Assembly (NCBI RefSeq): GCF_002632615.1
Contig: NZ_NITZ01000005.1
Span: 166,065-230,064 of the forward strand
Source of the DNA: Xenorhabdus miraniensis
Lineage (GTDB): Bacteria > Pseudomonadota > Gammaproteobacteria > Enterobacterales > Enterobacteriaceae
DNA length: 64,000 nucleotides
Direction: 5' to 3'
This document shows positions 47,590 to 57,311 of the stretch, one piece after another. The notes beneath the pieces are model-generated. The model was given only the letters and a program-made list of their open reading frames with translations, ran no database searches and was not told the DNA's origin. Both the position numbers and the translations under genes were made by a program. Positions within the stretch are counted from its first letter, which is position 1, and each line of letters starts with the position of its first letter.

Positions 47590-48882
47590 TTAACCTACAC
47601 GTTTCACATCACCGACCAAAAAAATATAAGAAAACGCGCTGATAAGTGCAATAACCGAGATATAAACCAGTGCCGGAGCAAAACCATAGTTCTGAGCCAG
47701 ATAGCCAACGACCAATGGTACTGTAATACCACCTAATCCGCCGACAAAGTTGAACACTCCTCCGGTTAATCCGATTAAACGCATGGGAGCCAATGATGAG
47801 ACCAGTGACCAGGTTATTGAAGCAAAACCATTACCGAAAAATGCCAATGCCATCAATGCCATAATTAATATAGGTTCATTGGTGTAATTGGCTCCCATAA
47901 TACAGGTAGAAATCAGTAATCCACAGATAATGGGCGTCTTACGTGCAACGCCGAGTGAATAGCCTTTTTTCACGAGTTTGTCAGCAACCCAACCCGATAA
48001 AAGAACACCGGCGAAAGCAGCTAAGAAAGGAACGGTTGTCATAAATCCGGCTGTCAGGGCGGTGATTCCCTTTTCTTGCGTCAGATAATTGGGAAACCAG
48101 GTTAAAAAGAACCACAAGGTTGATGCTACAGCGAATTGGCCGAGATAAACCCCCACCAATTTACGATGAAAAATCAATTTCCAATCTTTTTTAGTCAAAG
48201 ATATTCGGTCTTTTTTCTCAGCAGGTGCATCACCATCCACCAGTCCGCCACCATTACGGATATAGTCGAGTTCAAGTTTGTTAGTGCCTTTGCTCTTACG
48301 CGGTGGCTGGTAAACTTTGATCCAGACAAATGACCAGATAGCCCCAATACACCCGGTAATGAAAAACACCCAGTGCCAACTTAATATTTCCTGAATCCAA
48401 ATCAGTATCGGTGTCAGAAAAGCCAGACCAATAAACTGACCGGAGGTATAAAAACCAACAGCAGAAGCACGTTCATGTTCCGGAAACCAGCTCGTGACGA
48501 TACGGTTATTGGTCGGGAATGAGGGTGCTTCGAAAATACCGGTCAATACCCGCAGACCAATTAAAGATAGTAGCCCTGTCGCGAATCCTTGCAATAAAGT
48601 TGCTACTGACCAACCTAAAATAGCAATGAAGTAGGTAATTCGTGAACCTATGCGGTCTAAAAACCATCCCCCCAGAATCTGGCAAAAGGTATACGACCAG
48701 GCAAATGCGGAGAAAATATATCCCATTTGTGTTTTGCTGATACCAAATTCCTCCTGAATATGTGCGGAGGCTACAGCAAGGTTGGCTCTGTCAACATAAC
48801 AAATGACCACGGTGACAAAAATCATCAATAAAGTTAAGTAACGACGGCGTGTAGGTTTTGCCGTCTTAATAGAAATGTCCAT
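47590..48882 (-). CDS. dgoT: D-galactonate:H+ symporter
   Basis: 430-residue MFS anion:cation symporter almost collinear with E. coli DgoT ([58 protein letters not shown]). It imports D-galactonate with a proton. The start is set at [10 protein letters not shown], matching DgoT, with GGAG eight bases upstream. Last gene of the dgoK-A-D-T operon, 37 bases behind dgoD. Confidence 0.96.
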   Translation of the reverse strand: MDISIKTAKPTRRRYLTLLMIFVTVVICYVDRANLAVASAHIQEEFGISKTQMGYIFSAFAWSYTFCQILGGWFLDRIGSRITYFIAILGWSVATLLQGFATGLLSLIGLRVLTGIFEAPSFPTNNRIVTSWFPEHERASAVGFYTSGQFIGLAFLTPILIWIQEILSWHWVFFITGCIGAIWSFVWIKVYQPPRKSKGTNKLELDYIRNGGGLVDGDAPAEKKDRISLTKKDWKLIFHRKLVGVYLGQFAVASTLWFFLTWFPNYLTQEKGITALTAGFMTTVPFLAAFAGVLLSGWVADKLVKKGYSLGVARKTPIICGLLISTCIMGANYTNEPILIMALMALAFFGNGFASITWSLVSSLAPMRLIGLTGGVFNFVGGLGGITVPLVVGYLAQNYGFAPALVYISVIALISAFSYIFLVGDVKRVG

Positions 48883-48919
48883 ACAGTCATCTCCAAATTT
48901 AGGCATATAAATTCAGCCA

Positions 48920-50068
48920 TTACCACTCAGCAACGGAACCATCGGCATAACGCCACAATGGATTACGCCAGTCAATAGCACTTTGGCTACGGTGGATAAC
49001 CTGTTCTTCGTCGATTTCAATTCCCAGCCCCGGTTTCATCAACGGGTGGAAATAACCTCCGGTCATATCGAAATCGTCTTTGTTTTTAATAAAGTCTAAG
49101 AGTTCAGCACCTTGATTGTAGTGAATACCCATGCTCTGTTCCTGAAAAACCGTATTACGGGAGACGAAATCGATATGGAGACATGCAGCCAGAGCAATCG
49201 GGCCAAGCGGACAATGCGGTGCCAGCCCCACATCATAAGTTTCTGCCATGGAGGCAATTTTATAACATTCTGTGATACCGCCGGCATGAGAGAGATCGGG
49301 TTGCAGGATAGATACACCACCAGCTTCCAGAATACGTTTAAAATCAAAGCGTGAGAACATACGCTCGCCGGCGGCAATCGGAATATGTGTCTGAGCGGCT
49401 AAACGCGGATAGTATTCAGCCTGTTCAGTAAGCACAGGTTCTTCAATAAAGAGCGGACGGTAAGGTTCCAGTTCATGGATCATGACCTTAGCCATTGGTG
49501 CGCTGACGCGGCCATGGAAATCCAGCCCAAATTCAATTTCATTACCGAAAGCTTCACGGATCTGTGCAACGGTGTTTATTGCTGCGTCTACGTTGCGTGA
49601 ATCATCTATAATTCCCAGCTCTTCACAACCATTTAGTTTGAATGTGTCAAAACCGATTTTACGCAGACTTTCAATTCCCGCGATAACATCGGCAGGGCGA
49701 TCCCCGCCAACCCAGCTATAAATCTTGATCCTGTCCCGCACTAGTCCCCCCAGTAACTGCCAGACTGGGGCATTTAATACTTTTCCTTTGATATCCCAGA
49801 GAGCTTGATCGATCCCGGCGATGGCACTCATCAGTATCGGGCCTCCCCGATAGAAACCACCACGATACATCACCTGCCATAAGTCATTTATTCTGGAGGG
49901 ATCCTGACCAATAAGATATTCACTTAACTCATGAACTGCGGTTTCGACAGTACGGGCACGTCCTTCAATCACCGGTTCACCCCAACCGACAATGTCCTCA
50001 TCGGTCTCAATTTTCAGGAACACCCAGCGCGGCGGTAAACGATAGGTTGTCAATTTTGTTATTTTCAT
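48920..50068 (-). CDS. dgoD: D-galactonate dehydratase
   Basis: 382-residue enolase-superfamily (mandelate-racemase group) enzyme that converts D-galactonate to 2-keto-3-deoxygalactonate. [30 protein letters not shown] (metal-binding Asp and catalytic His), FIEEPVL and AAGERMFSR (metal Glu ligands), and [15 protein letters not shown] (catalytic His) match the E. coli enzyme closely. Its ATG overlaps the dgoA stop (ATGA), indicating translational coupling. Confidence 0.97.
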   Translation of the reverse strand: MKITKLTTYRLPPRWVFLKIETDEDIVGWGEPVIEGRARTVETAVHELSEYLIGQDPSRINDLWQVMYRGGFYRGGPILMSAIAGIDQALWDIKGKVLNAPVWQLLGGLVRDRIKIYSWVGGDRPADVIAGIESLRKIGFDTFKLNGCEELGIIDDSRNVDAAINTVAQIREAFGNEIEFGLDFHGRVSAPMAKVMIHELEPYRPLFIEEPVLTEQAEYYPRLAAQTHIPIAAGERMFSRFDFKRILEAGGVSILQPDLSHAGGITECYKIASMAETYDVGLAPHCPLGPIALAACLHIDFVSRNTVFQEQSMGIHYNQGAELLDFIKNKDDFDMTGGYFHPLMKPGLGIEIDEEQVIHRSQSAIDWRNPLWRYADGSVAEW

Positions 50069-50682
50069 TGCAATGCCTCTTGGTATGCTTTAACAAAAGC
50101 AACCGCTTTCTCTTTTGTCCGGCTGACAGGTTGCCCAGCCCGGTATAAATCACTTCCCAGCCCGGCGCCCACGCAACCTGCTGTTAACCAACTCCCCAAA
50201 TTCTCTGGTGTGATACCGCCGACTGCAAACACCGGAATATCGGTGGGCAACACTGCTTTCAGCGCTTTGACATAGTCAGGGCCTAATGCTGAGGAAGGGA
50301 AAATTTTTAATGATTGCGCTCCCGCATCAAGTGCATTGAAGGCTTCTGTCGCCGTAGCACAACCTGCACACACCGTCATGCCGAAATCCAACGCCCGATG
50401 AATAACAGCAGGTTGTGTATTCGGGGTAACAATGAGTTTGCTGCCCATATCAGCAAGCTGTTCTACCTGTTCAGGTTTTAGTACCGTACCTGCTCCAATC
50501 AGGGCACGGTCACCATAAGCTTTTACTACTGTGGAAATACTGCTTTCCCAGTCAGGTGAATTAAGTGGAATTTCAATCGAATCGAACCCGGATTCAAGCA
50601 ATACATCAATATGAGAAGCCACTTCAGACGGTGTGATGCCACGCAAAATTGCAATAAGGGGGAGATTAGTTTGCCAGTGCAT
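50065..50682 (-). CDS. dgoA: 2-dehydro-3-deoxy-6-phosphogalactonate aldolase
   Basis: 205-residue class I KDPG/KDPGal aldolase that cleaves KDPGal to pyruvate and glyceraldehyde-3-phosphate. [15 protein letters not shown] has the catalytic Glu/Arg-loop region, [12 protein letters not shown] the phosphate site, and [18 protein letters not shown] the Schiff-base Lys; [12 protein letters not shown] follows. Its start overlaps the dgoK end by 17 bases. Confidence 0.96.
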   Translation of the reverse strand: MHWQTNLPLIAILRGITPSEVASHIDVLLESGFDSIEIPLNSPDWESSISTVVKAYGDRALIGAGTVLKPEQVEQLADMGSKLIVTPNTQPAVIHRALDFGMTVCAGCATATEAFNALDAGAQSLKIFPSSALGPDYVKALKAVLPTDIPVFAVGGITPENLGSWLTAGCVGAGLGSDLYRAGQPVSRTKEKAVAFVKAYQEALQ

Positions 50683-51550
50683 ATGTAATTCTCCTTATAC
50701 CTGCGAGAAATGCAGCATCACCTTCAATACACTGAGTCGGTAGCTGAAGATAATGAAATGCTGCCTGATAACGTGCTGCTAATTTAGGGGTAGCGACAAG
50801 AGTAATAGGGCATTTTGTATCACGGACAATCTGTTTCGTCAGATTGATAACTTCATTGCCTATAAGCAATCCAGATAGAAACTCGCTAATAAACTTGGCA
50901 GGTCGGGTCCTTAAAACATGGGCCGCACGCACCTCAAAGAGTTGCGGTAACAGCGCCGGATTTTCGATACCTTGCTGTAAACCAGCTTCAAACGTGGCGG
51001 TATCTGCTTGTTGATCGGGTAAGCCAAGGCCTATCAGAGAATGTGCTAACAGAATGTGATGTAATTCGCCAGTCATCGCCGTTCTGAAATTCAGAATGTG
51101 GTTTTGGTCTGCCACCACCCATTTGCAATGGGTTCCCGGCATCACATACAAAGAGGAAGGCGCAAGACAGGAAGCTCCGAGAAGCTGAGTCTCTTCTCCG
51201 CGTATTACATTGACGTTATTGATATTTTCAATACACAGACCGGGAACAATCCAAATATTCTCAGCAACTGGCATTAATTGCTGGCCAATTGCTGAGAATG
51301 CAACAGGGCAGGGAAGGTAAGGCGCAACTTTCCAGCCTGCATTACTGCCTATCATTCCGGCCATAATTATGGGTGTATTGGTATCAAACCAACCGCTGGT
51401 TATTTCTGCTAACACCGCCTTAGGGGACTCTACTTTCAGTTTTGTAACTCCCATCTCGGACTGGCGCTCATCCAGACAAACGTCATTCTCGAAGAGCCAG
51501 GCACGAAGATTGGTGGAACCCCAGTCTATAGCGATGTAGCGGTGTGTCAT
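50666..51550 (-). CDS. dgoK: 2-dehydro-3-deoxygalactonokinase
   Basis: 294-residue ASKHA-fold sugar kinase: IAIDWGSTNLRAWLFEN (ATP phosphate-1 loop), SEMGVTKL, VMPGTHCKWV and FRTAMTGELHHIL are typical of DgoK. It phosphorylates 2-keto-3-deoxygalactonate at C6. First gene of the operon, as in E. coli; the GntR repressor gene dgoR that precedes it there is not present here. Confidence 0.96.
   Translation of the reverse strand: MTHRYIAIDWGSTNLRAWLFENDVCLDERQSEMGVTKLKVESPKAVLAEITSGWFDTNTPIIMAGMIGSNAGWKVAPYLPCPVAFSAIGQQLMPVAENIWIVPGLCIENINNVNVIRGEETQLLGASCLAPSSLYVMPGTHCKWVVADQNHILNFRTAMTGELHHILLAHSLIGLGLPDQQADTATFEAGLQQGIENPALLPQLFEVRAAHVLRTRPAKFISEFLSGLLIGNEVINLTKQIVRDTKCPITLVATPKLAARYQAAFHYLQLPTQCIEGDAAFLAGIRRITYALAN
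51306..51313 (+). other. KOPS motif pointing to dif
   Basis: GGGCAGGG on the plus strand, within dgoK, oriented toward dif. Confidence 0.5.
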
Positions 51551-51950
51551 GTGATTGCCTTAAGTCTTAACCTCATCATCCATCCAAGGCTATTCAAATA
51601 CAGCACGCTGCATGTACGGAGTTTGATATTTTCGCAATATCATTCAGTAACTTGTCTGTATATTGATGGTTAACTAGTTAATTGAAATCAGTGGAATTAT
51701 CTGGATGCTGATGTACTGCAATGGGCATTAGAACCCTTGTTTGATTACTGCAATGAGCGAAGTTTGTATAATAACGCCAGAAAAAATAACCGTACTACAA
51801 TATAGATCACAAAAAGTACAAAATGTGTTCAGAGCTGTATTTTGGTGATCGTCTTTACATAATTATCAGAGTTCCTGATTTTTTTAATAAAAATGAATTT
51901 TTAGGGAAAATGATGTTTCTGCACAAAATAACGGATAAGGTAGCAATCTT
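51551..51950. other. Divergent promoter region dgoK / DUF1801 gene
   Basis: 400 bases without a gene. It holds a 12-bp palindrome TTAACTAGTTAA (51670-51681). On the minus strand it also has TGTGATCTATATTGTA (about 51797-51812), one good CRP half-site and one poor one. These are possible control points for dgo in the absence of dgoR, but neither is strong evidence. Confidence 0.4.
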
Positions 51951-52355
51951 ATGAAAGCATTCCAAAATCACGAAGTTCACTCGGTATTTAATAATTATCC
52001 TGAACGATACCAAAAGCAGTTATTGATGATAAGAGAGTTAATATTTGACGTTGCATCAAAAACGGAAGGGGTAGGCTTAATTACTGAGTCTTTGAAATGG
52101 GGGCAGCCCAGTTATCTTACTCTTGAAACAGGTTCGGGAACAACAATCCGATTGGATCGTTTCGGTGATTCGCAGGTGGCTATCTTTTTTCACTGCCAGA
52201 CTACATTGATTGATACGTTCAGAACACTTTTTCCCGAATTGACTTATTCAAAAAATCGGGCAATTGTTTTGGATCCAAAAACCGATTTACCGACAAATGA
52301 GTTGAGTATATGCCTTGAAATGTCACTCACTTATAAGTTGAGGAAAAAGAGATAA
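51951..52355 (+). CDS. DUF1801 family protein
   Basis: 134 residues resembling the DUF1801/YdhG-like fold: NNYPERYQKQLLMIRELIFDVA at the N-terminus, ITESLKWGQPSYLT (the conserved E.xKWG.P.Y motif) and VAIFFHCQTTLIDTF. The fold is related to SufE-neighbour/frataxin-like proteins in some annotations; no activity is known. AAGGT precedes the ATG. Confidence 0.75.
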   Translation: MKAFQNHEVHSVFNNYPERYQKQLLMIRELIFDVASKTEGVGLITESLKWGQPSYLTLETGSGTTIRLDRFGDSQVAIFFHCQTTLIDTFRTLFPELTYSKNRAIVLDPKTDLPTNELSICLEMSLTYKLRKKR

Positions 52356-52492
52356 AAGAATTTATTCAGAAAACAGGATGTAGATGGAAAAGGGCACGGA
52401 ATTCATCCATAGCTTGCCAGTTAACCGTGTTGAAAGCCGCGCCAATTCTTTAGGTGAGTTGATAGCCAGAATAAACGGGCTATAGAACATAT

Positions 52493-53077
52493 TTAACTTA
52501 TGTTGATGTGATTTAGGTGCATGCGATATTCTTCGATATAACGTGGAACGTCAGGCATTTTAATCACATCGTCGGCGATAAAAGTTGGTAAAGCTTCCAT
52601 ACCCAGAAATTGATTCGCTTTATGGAATGGTAAATAGACACCATCTACTCCTACGCCATGAAAGAATTGGTTCTCATCAGTGAATGCTACCAGCGGCGCG
52701 TTCCACGTTAGCGATAGCATATATTTCTTGCCTTGAAGCAGACCGCCGGAACCATATTTTTTACTGGCGTCAGAGCGGGTGCGTCCGTCATTGGCGTACA
52801 AGGAACCGTAACCTTCAGTGAAAATGTCGTCCATGTACTTTTTCACCGTCCACGGAGCTCCCATCCACCAACCCGGCATCTGCCAGATAACGACATCGGC
52901 CCACAGAATTTTCTGTACTTCTGTTTTCCCGTCATATTGGCTGTCAGTGCGCACTATTTTGACATCATGTCCGCTGCCGCGCAGGAAATTATCTGCGACC
53001 TCGGTCAGGGTGTTATTCAACTGACCGTTAGAATGAGCGAATTTTTTCGCACCATTGATAATCAAAATGTTGCTCAT
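52493..53077 (-). CDS. mdaB: NADPH:quinone reductase MdaB
   Basis: 194-residue flavodoxin-fold FAD enzyme nearly identical to E. coli MdaB: MSNILIINGAKKFAHSNGQL, WADVVIWQMPGWWMGAPWTV, KYGSGGLLQGKKYMLSLTW and GVYLPFHKANQFLGM. It performs two-electron reduction of quinones, limiting redox cycling. An AGGGAAA ribosome-binding site is present. It is divergent from a LysR regulator, 99 bases apart, likely its controller. Confidence 0.96.
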   Translation of the reverse strand: MSNILIINGAKKFAHSNGQLNNTLTEVADNFLRGSGHDVKIVRTDSQYDGKTEVQKILWADVVIWQMPGWWMGAPWTVKKYMDDIFTEGYGSLYANDGRTRSDASKKYGSGGLLQGKKYMLSLTWNAPLVAFTDENQFFHGVGVDGVYLPFHKANQFLGMEALPTFIADDVIKMPDVPRYIEEYRMHLNHINIS

Positions 53078-53176
53078 AATTTTCCCTAGATTAATTTATC
53101 GCGTAGTCATGATAAGTTGGGTGATGAAGCAGTAAAATATTCAAAATCTCAATAGTCTTTTGCAGGAATAGCAATA

Positions 53177-54064
53177 ATGAAAGCGAGTTCAGAGGAGTTG
53201 ACAATCTTTGTAACAGTAGTGGAATGTGGAAGTTTCAGTCGTGCAGCGGAACATCTGCAATTGGCAAATTCCGCCGTGAGCCGCTCAATAAAAAAACTTG
53301 AAAATAAACTGGGAGTGAGTCTGCTTAATCGTACAACACGTCAACTCAGCCTGACTGAGGAAGGTGAACGTTATTTCCGCCGTGTCCAGCATGTACTACA
53401 AGAAATGGCAGCCGCTGAAACTGAACTCATGGAATCCAAACATATACCGCAAGGTTTATTGCGCATAGATGCTGCAACACCTGTCGTGTTACATTTACTA
53501 GTACCGCTGATTAAACCTTTTCGCGAACGCTACCCAGAAATGACGCTATCGCTGATTTCGTCGGAAACTTATATCAATCTGATTGAGCGCAAAGTGGATA
53601 TTGCCATTCGAGTGGGTACCTTAACCGACTCCAGTCTGAGAGCCCGCCCGCTCTTTACCAGCTACCGGAAAATCGTCGCCTCTCCTGAATATCTGAAAAA
53701 ATATGGGATACCGCAATGCGTTGAGGAGTTGGAAAACCATATTTGTCTTGGTTTTACCGAACCTCCATCACTTAATACATGGCCGATAGCCAGTCAGGAC
53801 GGACAGCCACATGAAATAACAATAGGACATTCTTCCAACAGTGGTGAAACCCTTAAACAGCTATGTGTGACGGGTAATGGTATCGCATGTTTGTCTGATT
53901 ATATGATTGATAAGGAGATTGCCAGCGGTGTACTTGTTGAACTACTGGCTGAAAAACGTTTACCTGTTGCGATGCCACTTAATGCTGTTTACTACAGCGA
54001 CCAGGCTGTAAGTCCCCGAATCAGGGCATTTATCGACTTTTTGAGTGAATATGTAAACAGCTAA
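53177..54064 (+). CDS. LysR-family regulator divergent from mdaB
   Basis: 295 residues: HTH ([20 protein letters not shown], then [14 protein letters not shown] [20 protein letters not shown]) and effector domain ([41 protein letters not shown]), typical of the CrgA/AaeR-like subgroup whose members often control a divergent oxidoreductase gene. The likely target is mdaB, with a quinone or oxidant signal (inference). AGGAA precedes the ATG. Confidence 0.9.
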   Translation: MKASSEELTIFVTVVECGSFSRAAEHLQLANSAVSRSIKKLENKLGVSLLNRTTRQLSLTEEGERYFRRVQHVLQEMAAAETELMESKHIPQGLLRIDAATPVVLHLLVPLIKPFRERYPEMTLSLISSETYINLIERKVDIAIRVGTLTDSSLRARPLFTSYRKIVASPEYLKKYGIPQCVEELENHICLGFTEPPSLNTWPIASQDGQPHEITIGHSSNSGETLKQLCVTGNGIACLSDYMIDKEIASGVLVELLAEKRLPVAMPLNAVYYSDQAVSPRIRAFIDFLSEYVNS

Positions 54065-54184
54065 CGAAGGAACTGAAATAATTTGTTAGGAAGTGAGGGG
54101 AATTAGTTATCCCGTTGTGGAGCCAGCCCCTCAGGACTGACAAGACGTTCAGACGTTTTGGAATGAGGTAACTCTCAGCCAAAG

Positions 54185-54206
54185 AAGCCTCTAAAAAGAG
54201 GCTTTT
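54185..54206. terminator. Terminator between LysR gene and small secreted protein gene
   Basis: AAGCCTCT-AAAA-AGAGGCTT followed by TT. It lies between the convergent LysR and small-protein genes and can serve both strands. Confidence 0.75.
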
Positions 54207-54218
54207 CGTAGAATTTTT

Positions 54219-54503
54219 CTATGATTTTCTACCTTCATATTTAGCGACATAAACATTCATTCCACAGCCATATAATTTTTTAAAGCCTTTTAAATACCAT
54301 TTAATTCCATTTTCATTACGTACATCAAGAAAAACAATACCCTCTTTAACAAGATATTTAGTATATAGGCCATTGTTATATTCTTCAGGAGAAGAAGAAC
54401 AATTGTGCCAAGGGATATCTATGTTTGCCGATGCAGTTCCAATCCCTCCAGTTAATGCAATGCCTGCTAATAATGCTCCAGCTGTTAATAATTTTTTAAA
54501 CAT
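54219..54503 (-). CDS. Small secreted protein, paralogue A
   Basis: 94 residues with a Sec signal peptide (MFKKLLTAGALLAGIALTGGIGTASA, cut after ASA at 26). The mature part is about 68 residues with two cysteines, a NGLYTKYLVKEG motif, NGIKWYLK and a C-terminal YVAKYEGRKS. It is paralogous to the protein at 54717-55004: same signal sequence style, (E/N)GxYxxY, ITWYFK/IKWYLK, single Cys at each end and YEGR(K/E)S terminus. No known family is recognised; the two cysteines may form one disulfide. AAGGAAAA precedes the ATG. Confidence 0.75.
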   Translation of the reverse strand: MFKKLLTAGALLAGIALTGGIGTASANIDIPWHNCSSSPEEYNNGLYTKYLVKEGIVFLDVRNENGIKWYLKGFKKLYGCGMNVYVAKYEGRKS

Positions 54504-54572
54504 AAAAACTTTTCCTTAACAACCTTGTGACTTATGGTTTAAGTTTATTACTTATCACGCCATGTTTGATTG

Positions 54573-54630
54573 TAAATCATCACTAGATGGCCTTACAATT
54601 TCAAAATTTAGAAACTGCGGATGTTTTTAT
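54573..54630. repeat. Upstream repeat copy A (promoter region of paralogue A)
   Basis: 58 bases matching 55093-55150 at 48 positions by eye, without gaps. The shared core includes AAAATTTAGAAACTG and ATGTTTTTAT. It lies 70 bases upstream of the paralogue A start, so the gene was duplicated with its promoter. Confidence 0.7.
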
Positions 54631-54716
54631 TTATGATAAAATCCAAAACCCCGTTATTTTCAACGAGGTTTATCAGTATGCTGAAAGCATCTAATTAGAG
54701 GGTTTTCGGTAGGACT

Positions 54717-55004
54717 TTAACTTTCCCTGCCTTCATAATAAGCTTGAAAAGCATTACGTCCGGTATGGAATTCACATTTTCCAATACGCTCTTTAAAATA
54801 CCATGTAATCGTTTTTCCAATAGTAGGCTCATATATAGTAAAAACATTAGCAAAATTATCATAAGGATTAATAACATACCTATAATATTTACCCTCATTT
54901 ATATAAGATGGTTTATCAGAATTACAAATTCCAGCCGATGCAGTTCCAATCCCTCCGATTAATGCTGCCGCTAATGCCCCAGTCTTTAATAATTTCTTGA
55001 ACAT
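54717..55004 (-). CDS. Small secreted protein, paralogue B
   Basis: 95 residues: signal peptide (MFKKLLKTGALAAALIGGIG, then TASA) and a mature part of about 71 residues with two cysteines, EGKYYRYVINPY, ITWYFKERIGKCEF and YYEGRES. Related to paralogue A encoded about 210 bases further along on the same strand. The ATG is used rather than a GTG two codons upstream because GGAG lies seven bases before it. A CG-rich imperfect hairpin (about 54652-54676) separates the pair. The function is unknown; small, disulfide-bearing and exported suggests an extracellular or periplasmic effector or inhibitor. Confidence 0.75.
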   Translation of the reverse strand: MFKKLLKTGALAAALIGGIGTASAGICNSDKPSYINEGKYYRYVINPYDNFANVFTIYEPTIGKTITWYFKERIGKCEFHTGRNAFQAYYEGRES

Positions 55005-55092
55005 AAACACTCTCCTATAATATTATCTGGGATTTTCTATTTAAATAGAATAGATTACTTATAAAGTTGCATTTAATTCTGCACAATAACTC

Positions 55093-55150
55093 TAAATCAT
55101 CATTTGACGATATTACAATTTTAAAATTTAGAAACTGACTATGTTTTTAT
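55093..55150. repeat. Upstream repeat copy B (promoter region of paralogue B)
   Basis: Second copy of the 58-base element described at 54573-54630, starting 89 bases upstream of the paralogue B start. The rest of the 55005-55372 spacer is AT-rich and also must contain the promoter of the divergent ABC export operon. Confidence 0.7.
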
Positions 55151-55372
55151 ATTCTGGATTATAAATATAATATCCACTATCATAATTTATGACCAATAAA
55201 AACCTTGCTATTATTTACGCAAAGAAAATAATTTATTTATAATTTAAACGTAATGCACCATAACAACATTGATTTTATGGTGATTTAATTATTCATTCCT
55301 TAATGGTGTCAAAAACCAGATCTTTTAATAAAGATGAATGTGAATATTAAAGTGGGGATATTATAAAAAATA

Positions 55373-56110
55373 ATGGATCTTATAAATTCTACTCAGCCTA
55401 CACTATCGATGTCACCTGTTATCAGCATGCAAGGTTTAACCCGTATTTATCAACATGGAGAAGATAGCCAAATACCGGTTCTGAAAAATATCACGGCACA
55501 AATTTTTGCCGGCCAAAGTTGTGCAATTGTCGGAACATCAGGTTCAGGTAAAAGCACCTTACTGAATATTCTCGGCTTGCTGGATAAGCCCACCTCTGGA
55601 AAATATTTTCTTTGCGGCGTTGATATGTCAACAGCCAATGCTGACCTTCGTGCCAGAATGCGCAATAAAGAAATTGGCTTTGTTTTTCAAAGTTTTCATT
55701 TGTTGGCCGGAATGACAGCCACAGAAAATGTCGCTCTGCCACTTCTTTACCGCGGTATTTCTACCTCGCTGGCCTATAAAATAGCCAGAGAAAAACTGCA
55801 TTTGGTGGGTCTTTCACATCGTGCCGTGCATTATCCGGCAGACTTATCTGGCGGGCAGCGACAGCGAGTGGCACTCGCCAGAGCATTGGTCGGGGAACCC
55901 TCGTTACTGCTGGCTGATGAACCTACTGGTAATTTGGATCAACAAACCGCAGAAGAGATTTTACTGTTACTTTCTTCTCTTCACACAGACAACGCGATGA
56001 CACTGGTTGTAATAACCCATGACCCTATGGTTGCGAACCATATGCAGCGTGAATTACGGATGATTGATGGTCAGTTGCATGAAACCAGAGGTATGGCAAT
56101 TCATGTATGA
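55373..56110 (+). CDS. ABC transporter ATPase (MacB/LolD type)
   Basis: 245 residues. Walker A GTSGSGKSTLLNILGLL, Q-loop VFQSFHLLAGMTATENV, signature LSGGQRQRVALARAL, Walker B LLLADEPTGNLD and H-loop VITHD are all intact. The MacB/LolD-type ATPase drives mechanotransmission rather than passage through the membrane domain. First gene of a four-gene export operon; the permease start overlaps its stop. No good ribosome-binding site is seen near the ATG. Confidence 0.93.
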   Translation: MDLINSTQPTLSMSPVISMQGLTRIYQHGEDSQIPVLKNITAQIFAGQSCAIVGTSGSGKSTLLNILGLLDKPTSGKYFLCGVDMSTANADLRARMRNKEIGFVFQSFHLLAGMTATENVALPLLYRGISTSLAYKIAREKLHLVGLSHRAVHYPADLSGGQRQRVALARALVGEPSLLLADEPTGNLDQQTAEEILLLLSSLHTDNAMTLVVITHDPMVANHMQRELRMIDGQLHETRGMAIHV

Positions 56111-57311
56111 TAATCGTCGGTCCGGTAACTATGGCATGTCGGTGTTAATGATATGGAGAGAGGCCTGGCGCAACTTAATGGCAACGGGGAAAAGTACTCT
56201 GCTTGCTTTATCGGGTATTGCTATTGGTTGTGCATCTGTTGTGGCATTTGTTAATACCGGGCATAACGCCACACTGGCTGCATTGAGAATGTTCAGCGGG
56301 CTCGATATCAACGTCATTACAGCAAATCTGAACGCCTATAATCATGGCGTTGATAGTGCGTCAATTAAAATGGCCGACCTGACAACGGCTATTCCTGGTT
56401 TATCTTCAGCAGCACCCTGGATCTATTCTTCTTCTCCCGGGCGCTATAACGGGAAAACAGAAACATTTACCATGATAGGTTCCTCTGCGGAACTTGAAGA
56501 AGTCATGCAATTGCGACTTCGTTATGGCCGATTTATCTCTAATTATGATCAGCACTCTCCTTATCTGGTCATTGGCAATGAAGTCGCCGTTAACCTTGGC
56601 GAAGGGGATGCCTCCCGTATACTTGGCAAGCAGATCCAGCTTGGCAATTATTTATACACAGTGATTGGTATTTTCGATATAAAAGGGCAAAACCCCATCT
56701 TTCCTTTTTCTCTGGATTCGGTGGTGATTGCCCCTATAAATGCCATGCATAAAATATCATCCAATACAGATCTGAATGGCATCATTGCCCGCACCATAAC
56801 AACCGCAACCACAGAAACCGATGCAAAGGATTTATTGGCGTTGCTCAAACGCAAGTTTCCAGAGGTTGACATTGATGTTCGGGTTGCTCAACAACTATTG
56901 AAAGGGCAGACAGAACAAAGCAAAACCTTTTCTTTTATGTTGATCGGGTTGGCAGGCATTTCGCTATTCACCGGCGGCATTGCGATTTCAAATGTTATGC
57001 TGATGAATGTTTCAGCCCGACGAAAGGAGATCGGATTACGTATGGCCTTAGGCGCAAGGCCTCAGGATATCCGACGTCTTTTTTTGTATGAAGCTGCGGC
57101 ACTGACTTTTGCCGGCGCAATCCTTGGCACATTAGCTGGTGTCATCGTCGCCTTTCTTTTTGTACTTTACTCTGGCTGGTCATTTTCTTTAGCCCCCTTA
57201 TCTATTCCTTTAGGAATAGGTAGCTCAATTGTAGCGGGACTTATCTCCGGCTTTTATCCCGCACATAAAGCCTCTCAAATGGAACCCGTACAGGCATTAC
57301 GTGATGATTAA
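56103..57311 (+). CDS. ABC permease, MacB/FtsX type
   Basis: About 402 residues: one N-terminal transmembrane helix (STLLALSGIAIGCASVVAFV), a large periplasmic MacB_PCD domain (about 70-270) and three C-terminal helices (FSFMLIGLAGISLFTGGIAISN; LTFAGAILGTLAGVIVAFLF; GIGSSIVAGLISGFYPAHKAS), with the conserved RRKEIGLRMALGA motif contacting the ATPase. The ATG at 56103 overlaps the ATPase stop. Unlike MacB, the ATPase is a separate polypeptide. Confidence 0.9.
   Translation: MYDNRRSGNYGMSVLMIWREAWRNLMATGKSTLLALSGIAIGCASVVAFVNTGHNATLAALRMFSGLDINVITANLNAYNHGVDSASIKMADLTTAIPGLSSAAPWIYSSSPGRYNGKTETFTMIGSSAELEEVMQLRLRYGRFISNYDQHSPYLVIGNEVAVNLGEGDASRILGKQIQLGNYLYTVIGIFDIKGQNPIFPFSLDSVVIAPINAMHKISSNTDLNGIIARTITTATTETDAKDLLALLKRKFPEVDIDVRVAQQLLKGQTEQSKTFSFMLIGLAGISLFTGGIAISNVMLMNVSARRKEIGLRMALGARPQDIRRLFLYEAAALTFAGAILGTLAGVIVAFLFVLYSGWSFSLAPLSIPLGIGSSIVAGLISGFYPAHKASQMEPVQALRDD

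Noticed and set aside
51797..51812. CRP site upstream of dgoK
   Set aside because: Only one half (TGTGA) is convincing; the other half departs too far from TCACA to call it as a feature.
55189..55242. 17-codon ORF upstream of the ABC export operon as a cargo peptide
   Set aside because: No ribosome-binding site, no leader or Gly-Gly motif, and ordinary AT-rich spacer composition.
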